Assembly (NCBI RefSeq): GCF_003130705.1
Contig: NZ_CP021354.1
Span: 496,001-560,000, forward strand
Direction: 5' to 3'
Source of the DNA: Rhodococcus oxybenzonivorans
GTDB taxonomy: Bacteria > Actinomycetota > Actinomycetes > Mycobacteriales > Mycobacteriaceae
DNA length: 64,000 bases
The number at the start of each line of letters is the position of its first letter. The first letter of the stretch is position 1. The position numbers and the translations under genes are program-made. The notes beneath the pieces are model-generated. The model saw nothing but the letters and a program-made list of their open reading frames with translations. It was not told where the DNA came from and made no database searches. Below are positions 44,118-50,986 of this stretch, in pieces.

Positions 44118-44147
44118 ATCATACATACGGCGGCGCATCTGTATGAT
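44118..44147. promoter_or_regulatory. Operator candidate for the TetR regulator at 44275
   Basis: ATCATACA (44118-44125) and TGTATGAT (44140-44147) are perfect eight-base arms separated by 14 bases. It lies in the middle of the 210-base gap between the PF10118 gene and the TetR gene, where a TetR dimer would repress both. Confidence 0.6.
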
Positions 44148-44274
44148 TACTTTCGAGGCTCAGGTTCGAAATGGCGGCGGGGCTCTGTGGTAGCGTCGCC
44201 GTTCATCTGGATGGGCGCGCTCCCGCCGTGGTTCCGCGCGCCCGACGGACAGAACTCGACCCGAGGAAGCGGCA

Positions 44275-44940
44275 GTGGCACGAAGGCGCGGCTGGGGCGG
44301 TAGTCCACCCGGCGACGATGACGAAGCGTCCCGCCGAATCGTTGCCGCCGCAGTCGAATTGATCGGACAAACGGGTTCGGCAATCAGCATCGCCGATGTG
44401 GCTGAGTCGCTCGGCGTCATCCGCCAGACGGTCTACCGATACTTTCCCAGCGCCGACGCACTGATGAGGGCGGCCGCCATCGCGTCCGTCGACGGATTTC
44501 TCGATCGCCTGACCCGGCAGGTGAAAGGCATCGACGATCCGGTCGACGCGATGATCGAGGCCGTGGTGTACACGCTGACCGAGGTGCGTCGCACACCCCA
44601 CCTCGGCATACTGCTGTCGAGCTCGTACTCGAACGTCGATCCCGAGGGCATCACCTCGCACGAGGCGCGCACCTTCGGGATGACGATGATCAAGCGCTTC
44701 GACGTCGACTGGGAGGGTTGCGGGTACGACGACCCCGCTCTCGCGGATCTCGTCGAGTACCTCCTTCGAACCATGCAGTCGTTCTTCGTTTCCCCGGGAA
44801 ACCCGCCGAGGAGCGACGATGAGATGCGGCGGTATCTCCGACGCTGGATGGGGCCTGCGATCGCCCCGCAGCAGCCCGTCGCACCGACTCGACGTGCTGC
44901 CGACAGCAATGCCCGCGGCGGCTCTCAGCTCATGCAGTAG
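44275..44940 (+). CDS. TetR-family transcriptional regulator
   Basis: 221 residues from a GTG at 44275. The DNA-binding half is SRRIVAAAVELIGQTGSAISIADVAESLGVIRQTVYRYFPSADALMRAA. The ligand half is unspecific. The last 30 residues are disordered. Divergent from the PF10118/membrane-protein pair; the palindrome at 44118-44147 is the likely operator. An ATG further downstream could be used but would lose the first helix. Confidence 0.9.
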   Translation: MARRRGWGGSPPGDDDEASRRIVAAAVELIGQTGSAISIADVAESLGVIRQTVYRYFPSADALMRAAAIASVDGFLDRLTRQVKGIDDPVDAMIEAVVYTLTEVRRTPHLGILLSSSYSNVDPEGITSHEARTFGMTMIKRFDVDWEGCGYDDPALADLVEYLLRTMQSFFVSPGNPPRSDDEMRRYLRRWMGPAIAPQQPVAPTRRAADSNARGGSQLMQ

Positions 44941-45059
44941 CAAGGGTGGCTGCTTCGTGCGCGTTGCCGGGTTCGGCGCCGCATGATCTCACCTTTCGCC
45001 GGTGAATTCTCTGTACGCCGACATATTTCCCGAGATCCTGGATCGATGTGCCGCTGCCT

Positions 45060-45084
45060 GTTTCGGGTCGAGGGCGTGGGGTAA
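45060..45084 (+). promoter_or_regulatory. SigB/SigF-like promoter of the DUF3618 operon
   Basis: GTTTCG (45060) and GGGTAA (45079) are 13 bases apart, the same pattern as before CsbD. Transcription would begin about 65 bases before the ATG at 45154. The rest of the 213-base gap between the TetR stop and this operon shows a strong ribosome-binding site (GCAGGAGGC) and nothing else that I see. Confidence 0.45.
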
Positions 45085-45153
45085 CTGCAACAACACGTCC
45101 GCTTCGTACGGACCGACGCGTACACACGTTCACGCAGGAGGCAGGGCCAACAC

Positions 45154-46053
45154 ATGACTATTCCCGGTGGTAACCCCACACAAGACCAAGCGGGTGCCTG
45201 GGCCGATCCCGCAACGCACACGCCCACAACACGCACACAGGACGAGTCGACGACGGACGTCGCGAAGCAGCAGGCGAGTGAGGTCGCGAGTGATGCGGCC
45301 GGGGCGGGTAAGCACGTCGCCGGTGTCGCAGGTGAACAAGCGCAGAATGTCGCCGGCGAGGCGACGCAGCAGGCTAAAGACCTTCTGCAGCAAACACGGA
45401 GCGAATTGACGGATCAGGCGGCTACGCAGCAGAAGCGAGTGGCGTCGGGTCTTCGGGCCCTCGGCGACGAGTTCGGATCGATGGCGAGGAACTCGGACCA
45501 GTCCGGGATGGCGACCGATCTCACGAAGCAGGTCGCCGAAAAAACACACGCCATCGCCTCGTGGCTGGAGGACCGCGAACCCGGGCACGTTCTCGATGAA
45601 GTGACACGTTTCGCGCGGCGCAAACCGGGCACCTTCCTCGCTCTCGCCGCCGGCGCCGGGTTGCTCGCCGGTCGACTGGGCCGCTCGTTGATGGCGGCGA
45701 ACGACGACAGCGGTGACGCCGCGCCGAACCGTGCCCGCGCAGGTCAGGGTGAACAGTGGCCGCCGGAGGTTCCGGATGCGGGAGCGCTCCCTCCGGAGCC
45801 GCAGCGTCTGTACGACGCGCCGCCGCAGTACCCGCCCTCCCAATATCCACCTTCGCCACAGCCCGGCTACACCCAGCAGCCGGGGTACTCGCAGCAGCCC
45901 GGATACACGGAACCGGGGTACGCCCAACCCGGATACACCGGGCAGCCCGGCTACACCCAGCAGCCGGGGTACTCGCAGCAGCCCGGATACACGCAAGAAT
46001 CCGGCTACCCCGAGACCGGGTACCCGCCGGCAGGCCCGGACGTGACGCGATGA
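45154..46053 (+). CDS. Membrane-associated protein with Ala-rich helices and PGY repeats
   Basis: 299 residues. Residues 30-120 are Ala/Gln-rich amphipathic helices (DVAKQQASEVASDAAGAGKH, AGEQAQNVAGEATQQAKDLL), one short hydrophobic segment follows (GTFLALAAGAGLLAGRLG), and residues 225-290 are a run of PGY and Gln repeats (PGYTQQPGYSQQPGY). The helical half resembles late-embryogenesis-like stress proteins found with DUF3618 genes. First gene of an operon with holin-like and DUF3618 genes, probably shaping the envelope under stress. Confidence 0.75.
   Translation: MTIPGGNPTQDQAGAWADPATHTPTTRTQDESTTDVAKQQASEVASDAAGAGKHVAGVAGEQAQNVAGEATQQAKDLLQQTRSELTDQAATQQKRVASGLRALGDEFGSMARNSDQSGMATDLTKQVAEKTHAIASWLEDREPGHVLDEVTRFARRKPGTFLALAAGAGLLAGRLGRSLMAANDDSGDAAPNRARAGQGEQWPPEVPDAGALPPEPQRLYDAPPQYPPSQYPPSPQPGYTQQPGYSQQPGYTEPGYAQPGYTGQPGYTQQPGYSQQPGYTQESGYPETGYPPAGPDVTR
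45859..45993. repeat. 51-bp perfect direct repeats inside the PGY-repeat gene
   Basis: 45859-45909 and 45943-45993 are identical (51 bases, offset 84 bases or 28 codons), keeping the frame. This indicates recent duplication and possible length variation of the PGY tail. Confidence 0.85.
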
Positions 46054-46475
46054 GCGCACCCTACGGATCCCACACCGGAGGGAACGGCACAGAGCCGCCC
46101 TCCATCGGCGAGTTGCTGTCGAACGTCAGCGAAGATCTCACCGTCCTGATGCGTCAAGAAGTGGCGCTCGCGAAAGCCGAAGCGACGCAGACCGCCAATC
46201 GCGTCGGTAAGGGCGCGGGCATGCTGGCCGGCGCCGCGGTAGCCGCGCACTTTGCGGTGCTCTTCCTGTCCGTTGCCGCATGGTGGAGCCTCGGCAATGC
46301 GATCGGACGCGGCTGGTCCGCGCTGGTCGTCATGCTCGTGTGGGCGATCATCGCCGCCGTTCTGGCCGTACTCGGCCGCGCGGCACTGAAGAAGGCGCGT
46401 GGCCTCCCGCAGACCACCGACACCGCCAAGAAAATTCCCGACGCGCTCACCCCTCACCCCCAGGAGTCGCCATGA
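46050..46475 (+). CDS. Phage-holin-superfamily (DUF1469-type) membrane protein
   Basis: 141 residues from the ATG at 46050, overlapping the previous stop (ATGA). The pattern is IGELLSNVSEDLTVLMRQEVALAKAEATQTANRVGKGAGMLAGAAVAAHFAVLFLSVAAWW then WSALVVMLVWAIIAAVLAVLGRAAL, two membrane helices pairs. Despite the family name it is not a phage lysis protein; chromosomal copies beside DUF3618 are envelope-associated in mycolata. Confidence 0.85.
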   Translation: MSAPYGSHTGGNGTEPPSIGELLSNVSEDLTVLMRQEVALAKAEATQTANRVGKGAGMLAGAAVAAHFAVLFLSVAAWWSLGNAIGRGWSALVVMLVWAIIAAVLAVLGRAALKKARGLPQTTDTAKKIPDALTPHPQESP

Positions 46476-47059
46476 CCACCAGCCAGGAACCCGACCGTAT
46501 CCGCGCCGACATCGAACGCACCCGCCGTAATCTCAGCGCCGACGTGGACACCCTCGCTCGGGAAGCGAACCCCACCACCATTGCGAAGAGAAAGGTGGGC
46601 AGGATGACCAGCGCGGTCGGCGGCGTGCGCGACCGCGTGATGGGGTCCGCGCAGGACGCCGGCTCCAGCCTCGCCGACGCGCAGAGTTCCGCCGCCGACG
46701 CCGCTCAGTCAGCTCCGCGCGCGGTGCGCCAGCACACGCAGGGCAACCCGTTGGCGGCCGGGCTGATCGCCTTCGGTGCCGGGTTGCTGGTGGCGTCGAT
46801 GCTTCCCGCGAGTGAGCGCGAACAGGAGGCCGCTCTCGCGGTGAAGGAGAAGGCCGAGCCCCTCACGCAGGAACTGACCGATGTAGCGAAGGATGCAGCC
46901 CAGAACCTGAAGGTGCCTGCCCAGAACGCCACCCAGGCGGTCAAGGAGACGGTGACCGAGGCCGCGGACACCGTGAAGGCGGAGGGAACGTCCGCCGCTC
47001 AGGATGTGCAGGGCCGTGCGGCCGATGCGAAGGACACGGTCCGAGAACAGCAACGCTGA
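46472..47059 (+). CDS. DUF3618-family protein
   Basis: 195 residues from the ATG at 46472, overlapping the previous stop by four bases. N-terminal DUF3618 pattern PDRIRADIERTRRNLSADVDTLAREANPTTIAKRKVGRMTSAVGG, a hydrophobic segment (GNPLAAGLIAFGAGLLVASMLP), then Ala/Lys/Glu amphipathic repeats (KEKAEPLTQELTDVAKDAAQ). The family is common in mycolata and is thought to lie at the membrane. Last gene of the three-gene operon. Confidence 0.85.
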   Translation: MTTSQEPDRIRADIERTRRNLSADVDTLAREANPTTIAKRKVGRMTSAVGGVRDRVMGSAQDAGSSLADAQSSAADAAQSAPRAVRQHTQGNPLAAGLIAFGAGLLVASMLPASEREQEAALAVKEKAEPLTQELTDVAKDAAQNLKVPAQNATQAVKETVTEAADTVKAEGTSAAQDVQGRAADAKDTVREQQR

Positions 47060-47194
47060 CCCGGAATACCGTCGCCCCGTTCGGGTTCCCACCCGAGCGG
47101 GGCGCGCGTATGTCCGGATTGGTTCGGCGATGCACCAGCGACCCCACCGCGCGAACCGAGTGACAGCCATTGAAGCTGCAACTACCCTGTCTGC

Positions 47195-47881
47195 ATGAAG
47201 AAGCTGTGGTGGGCCATCGGCGGAGTCGTTGCCGTTCTCGTGCTCGCGGTCCTGGTCGGCCCGTGGGCATACGGTCGGTTCATCGCCGAGGACGACGCCC
47301 CGGCGGCGTCGGTGTCGACCGAGGGCGCCCAGGCGGCTTCCGGGTCGGTCGACGGGCAGTGGACGGTCGTACCCGGTAAGGCGCCGAACCAGACCGCCGC
47401 GGGATACACCGTCCACGAAATCCTTAACGGCGCGAGCGTGACGGTGGTCGGTTCCACAGGTGAAGTCGCCGGTTCGGCCACCGTCGAGGGCGAGAAGCTG
47501 ACCGCCGGAGAGGTGAGCGTGCAGGTCGCCGCCATCACCACCGATCAGTCGCGTCGAGACGCTCAGTTCCGCGGCAATGTGATGGACACCGACACCCATC
47601 CGACAGCCACATTCACCGTCGACGAGCCGGTCGACCTGTCCGGGCTTCCCGAAGACGGTTCAGTGGGGACGGTGACCGCCCAAGGCACCCTGACGCTCAA
47701 GGGACAGTCGCGTCCGGTCACGGTGGACATCGAGGTGCTGCGTTCCGGCGACGACCTCATCGCCTCGGGCAGCATCCCGGTCACCTGGACGGACTTCGGA
47801 GTGCAGCCGCCGTCACTGGGCTTCGTGACCGTGGACGGCCGCGGCACCGTGGACTTCCTGATCAGCCTGGCACGCTCCTGA
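47195..47881 (+). CDS. YceI-family lipid-binding protein, membrane-anchored
   Basis: 228 residues. An N-terminal membrane anchor (KLWWAIGGVVAVLVLAVLVGPWAYG) is followed by a YceI barrel: GQWTVVPGKAPNQTAAGYTVHEIL, DQSRRDAQFRGNVMDTDTHPTATFTV, TLTLKGQSRPVTVDIEV and WTDFGVQPPSLGFVTVDGRGTVDFLISLA. YceI proteins bind isoprenoid or other lipids. Its last 69 bases overlap, tail to tail, the sterol-desaturase-like gene on the other strand. Confidence 0.88.
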   Translation: MKKLWWAIGGVVAVLVLAVLVGPWAYGRFIAEDDAPAASVSTEGAQAASGSVDGQWTVVPGKAPNQTAAGYTVHEILNGASVTVVGSTGEVAGSATVEGEKLTAGEVSVQVAAITTDQSRRDAQFRGNVMDTDTHPTATFTVDEPVDLSGLPEDGSVGTVTAQGTLTLKGQSRPVTVDIEVLRSGDDLIASGSIPVTWTDFGVQPPSLGFVTVDGRGTVDFLISLARS

Positions 47882-48781
47882 CGGCGCCCATCCGGGCGGC
47901 CCGAACGCGTAGCCGACTTTGTCTCGCCACGACCGCGCGTTGCGCCAGTCCCGCCCGATCGCGGCGTACTCATGAGTCTGCAGCTTCCAGATGTTGTACG
48001 TCCCGACCGGCTTGGTGAGCCCATAAGTGGGGCGGTGTGTTTCGGCCCGGAAGGTGCCGAACATCCTGTCCCACACGATGAGGATTCCGGCGTAGTTGCG
48101 GTCGAGATACTCGGGGTCGCAGCCGTGATGAACCCGGTGATGAGAGGGAGTGTTGAACACGAATTCGATCGGCCGGGGAAGCTTGTCGATTCGCTCGGTG
48201 TGCACGAAGAACTGGTAGACGAGGTTCACGGAGAAGCCGATGAAGACCATCCACGGTGGAATGCCGATGAGCGGCAGTGGAATCCACATCACGATCTCGC
48301 CGCTGTTGTTCCACTTCTGCCGTAACGCGGTGGCGAAGTTGAAGTACTCACTGGAGTGATGCGCCTGATGGGTGGCCCAGATCAGCCGGATGCGATGGGC
48401 CATCCGATGGTAGGCGTAGAAGAGGAGGTCCACTCCGACCAGCAGGATCACCCAGGTGTACCAGGCGTCCGCCGGTAAATGCCACGGTGCGAGATACACC
48501 CAGATCGCGGAGTAACCGACGAGTGCCAACAGCTTCCATGCCGCCGTCGTCGCGATGGAGACCGCGCCCATCGACACGCTTGCACGGGCGTCGCGGCGCT
48601 CGTATCCACCGGGTGCCGGACGGGACCTGCCGTCGGGCCCGATCGCCGCGTCCTCGAGGTGGCGGGCGGCCAGCCACTCGATGGTGAGGAACACCACGAA
48701 CGCGGGAACGGCGAGCGTCACAGGTTCGTGAAGTGGCTCGAACAGGGCCGAACTCCACGCCGACATCACGGTGTCCCACAT
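47813..48781 (-). CDS. Fatty acid hydroxylase / sterol desaturase-family protein
   Basis: 322 residues. Several helices (LAVPAFVVFLTIEWLAA, ALVGYSAIWVYLAPWHLP, TWVILLVGVDLLFYAY) and the diiron histidine clusters HRMAH, HQAHHSS and HHRVHHG at the usual spacing. Such enzymes hydroxylate or desaturate lipids and need electrons from another protein. The last 23 residues are coded antisense to the yceI end and are poor in hydrophobic residues; a shorter version ending earlier is not possible because no earlier stop exists. Confidence 0.85.
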   Translation of the reverse strand: MWDTVMSAWSSALFEPLHEPVTLAVPAFVVFLTIEWLAARHLEDAAIGPDGRSRPAPGGYERRDARASVSMGAVSIATTAAWKLLALVGYSAIWVYLAPWHLPADAWYTWVILLVGVDLLFYAYHRMAHRIRLIWATHQAHHSSEYFNFATALRQKWNNSGEIVMWIPLPLIGIPPWMVFIGFSVNLVYQFFVHTERIDKLPRPIEFVFNTPSHHRVHHGCDPEYLDRNYAGILIVWDRMFGTFRAETHRPTYGLTKPVGTYNIWKLQTHEYAAIGRDWRNARSWRDKVGYAFGPPGWAPSGACQADQEVHGAAAVHGHEAQ

Positions 48782-48891
48782 GCGTTCCTCCGCAGAGTAC
48801 GATCGTCCAGCTCACGGTACGTGATGGCGGTCACTCACGGACCCTCGGTGCGCGTTTGCTCCTTTTCATACTCAGGTGATAGGAATTTGGT

Positions 48892-49389
48892 GTGCACATC
48901 ACCGCCAAGGTGGACTACGCCGTGCGGACGCTCATCGAATTGGCCGCGGCCGGGCCCTCACCGTCCAAAGCCGAGTTTCTCGCGCACGCGCAGACCATTC
49001 CGCACAAATTCCTCGAAGCCGTGCTCGCCGACCTCCGGCGTGGGGGACTGGTGAACAGCAGGCGCGGCCCCGACGGCGGCTACTGGCTGGCCCGTCCGGC
49101 GTCCGACATCTCCATCGCCGACGTGATTCGTACCGTCGAGGGCCCGCTGGCCTCGGTGCGCGGCGAGAGGCCCGAGGACGTGGAATACGGCGGGCCGGCG
49201 GCCAAGCTGCAAGACGTGTGGATCGCCGTGCGAGTGAACCTGCGTGCGGTACTCGAGAACGTGAGTGTGGCCGACATCGCGGAGCAGCGGCTCCCGGACT
49301 TCCTCACCGCACTCACCGCGGATCCCGGCGCGTGGGAGCGCCGCCCCCGCGCGGCTGCACCGGCGGACGAGGACGCACAGCGGGGCTGA
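48892..49389 (+). CDS. Rrf2-family transcriptional regulator
   Basis: 165 residues from a GTG at 48892. N-terminal MHITAKVDYAVRTLIELAAAG, then AEFLAHAQTIPHKFLEAVLADLRRGGLVNSRRGPDGGYWLARP, the standard Rrf2 helix-turn-helix and wing. The three cysteines that bind an iron-sulfur cluster in IscR and NsrR are not present, so it is a cluster-free member (CymR or YwnA-like). Divergent from the sterol-desaturase gene across 110 bases. Confidence 0.88.
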   Translation: MHITAKVDYAVRTLIELAAAGPSPSKAEFLAHAQTIPHKFLEAVLADLRRGGLVNSRRGPDGGYWLARPASDISIADVIRTVEGPLASVRGERPEDVEYGGPAAKLQDVWIAVRVNLRAVLENVSVADIAEQRLPDFLTALTADPGAWERRPRAAAPADEDAQRG

Positions 49390-49399
49390 TCGTGCGGGA

Positions 49400-50215
49400 T
49401 CAGGGCTTGCGCGCGAGATACCCGAACATTGTCACGGACATGTGAAAGTCGCCGGTGCGGGCGCCGGACTCCAGCTGCTCGAGAAGGGCTCTCCGTTCGG
49501 CGGGGGAGATCGCACCTTCGGCCACCGCCGCATCCATCATCATTGTGACCAGCGGACCCGTGGCGTCGCCGGGTTCCTGCATCAGTGCCTGCGAACCTGT
49601 GTGCTCGACGACGAGTCCGGCCTGCGTCAACTGACCCGGCAGAAGCCGGCCCGAATACGGATTCGCGGTGTGCGTCAGCATCACGTCGGTGATGCGCGCG
49701 AGAACATCGGGATCACCCGGGTGCAGTATCGCCGTTCCCCAGTCGCTGTCGAGGATCACGGCTCTTCCGCCCGGTTTCACGACGCGCGCCACTTCCGCTG
49801 CCGCTCGTTCCGGCTCGGTCAAGTGCTGGAAGACCCGCTCGCAGCGCACGGCGTCCAGACTGCCCGTTGCGAAGGGTAGGGAATAGGCGGTGCCGACGAC
49901 GAACTGCGCCGTCGACCGCGCCGCCTCCGTCCGTTCGCGCGCGAGGAGCACCATTCCGGGATTCGGGTCCAGCCCGATCGCTCGCCCCGCCGCGCCGACG
50001 GCACCAGCCATTGCTCGCGTCTCCGATCCGGTTCCGGAGCCGATGTCGAGCGTGTGTTCGCCCGGTTCGAGGTGGAGGGCGTCGTGGGCCCAGGCGCGCA
50101 GACGCCGGATTCCCGGCCGCTCGGCCTGGATGTCGAGGACGGAGGCGAGTTGTTCGAGGGCGTCTCGGTCTATCTCGTCGGACCGGAACGACAGCGGCAC
50201 GGCCGAATCTGCCAT
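49400..50215 (-). CDS. Class I methyltransferase (UbiE-like)
   Basis: 271 residues from the ATG at 50215. Motif I is HTLDIGSGTGSETRAMAGAVG, then AIGLDPNPGMVLLARE, SLDAVRCERVFQHLTEPERAAAEVARVVKPGGRAVILDSDW, and a C-terminal helical cap that ends in MSVTMFGYLARKP. The pattern is that of UbiE/Coq5-type small-molecule methyltransferases. Divergent from the TetR gene at 50336; both may respond to the same operator at 50291. An ORF of 834 codons upstream in frame has no support. Confidence 0.85.
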   Translation of the reverse strand: MADSAVPLSFRSDEIDRDALEQLASVLDIQAERPGIRRLRAWAHDALHLEPGEHTLDIGSGTGSETRAMAGAVGAAGRAIGLDPNPGMVLLARERTEAARSTAQFVVGTAYSLPFATGSLDAVRCERVFQHLTEPERAAAEVARVVKPGGRAVILDSDWGTAILHPGDPDVLARITDVMLTHTANPYSGRLLPGQLTQAGLVVEHTGSQALMQEPGDATGPLVTMMMDAAVAEGAISPAERRALLEQLESGARTGDFHMSVTMFGYLARKP

Positions 50216-50290
50216 GAATCCACGGTAGTTCAGCGGTGACGGCGAGCACAGCCGAACGGTCGAGTGGTCAACGTCATAGAAATTGCACTC

Positions 50291-50316
50291 CTCTGCAAAA
50301 TTGCAGAGCTCTGCAA
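50291..50316. promoter_or_regulatory. Operator candidate with CTCTGCAA half-sites
   Basis: CTCTGCAA (50291-50298) and TTGCAGAG (50301-50308) form a perfect palindrome with two bases between; a third CTCTGCAA (50309-50316) follows directly. The site lies 20-45 bases before the TetR start and 75 bases from the divergent methyltransferase, an arrangement for cooperative binding of TetR dimers. Confidence 0.65.
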
Positions 50317-50335
50317 GTTCTGTAGGGTGGATGGA

Positions 50336-50938
50336 GTGATTTCGGAAATGGGACTGCGCGACCGGAAGAAAGCCGCCACTCGCGCGGCTCTCAGCGGTGC
50401 CGCCGCGCGCCTGGCCCGGGCGCTGGGCATCGAGTGCGTCACCGCCGACGCCATCGCGTCCGAGGCGGGTGTGTCGACTCGGACGTTCCACAACTACTTC
50501 TCCAGCAAGGAAGAGGCGGTACTGGCGCATTTCGAGGAGTCCGTTCACGACTGGGTGAACCTGCTCCGCGCTCGTCCGGAAGACGAGCCGATCTGGGATT
50601 CCCTCGAACACGTGGTGGTCCAGATCGTCACCGATCCCGCGAAACCCCTCGAAGAGACCGTCGTGATGATGGAGCTCGTCGAGACCAGCCCCGCGCTGCT
50701 CGCGAAGAAGCTCGAGGTGCACCTTCGGGTGACCCGCCTGGTCGGTGAGGTGATCGCCGAACGGACGGGCACCAATATCGACACCGACCTCTACCCCAAC
50801 CTGCTGCACATGGCAGTCGGCTCGGCATGCAAGGTGTCGCTCGATCTGTGGATGAGCGGCAAATCGGGTGCGAGCGGACCCGAAGAACTGGTCCGCGACG
50901 CCATGCGTCAACTCCGTCAGGGAATCCCGCAGCCGTAA
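50336..50938 (+). CDS. TetR-family regulator of the MMPL exporter
   Basis: 200 residues from a GTG at 50336; an ATG at 50348 is an alternative. DNA-binding half: RKKAATRAALSGAAARLARALGIECVTADAIASEAGVSTRTFHNYFSSKEEAV. The F-H-N-Y-F in place of the common Y-x-Y-F is usual in this group. It is followed after 48 bases by the MMPL transporter on the same strand. The CTCTGCAA sites immediately upstream suggest autoregulation. Confidence 0.88.
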   Translation: MISEMGLRDRKKAATRAALSGAAARLARALGIECVTADAIASEAGVSTRTFHNYFSSKEEAVLAHFEESVHDWVNLLRARPEDEPIWDSLEHVVVQIVTDPAKPLEETVVMMELVETSPALLAKKLEVHLRVTRLVGEVIAERTGTNIDTDLYPNLLHMAVGSACKVSLDLWMSGKSGASGPEELVRDAMRQLRQGIPQP

Positions 50939-50986
50939 CCGGTTGCGCCCGAACCCCTCGTTCCACCGACTCAGAAGGAGCCTCCA

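Noticed and set aside
45840..46020. CRISPR array or mobile element in the PGY-repeat gene
   Set aside because: The repeats are coding, in frame and of uneven spacing; no cas genes are in the window.
46050..46475. Prophage, suggested by the phage-holin family name
   Set aside because: No other phage genes are nearby; the family is chromosomal in mycolata and linked to DUF3618.
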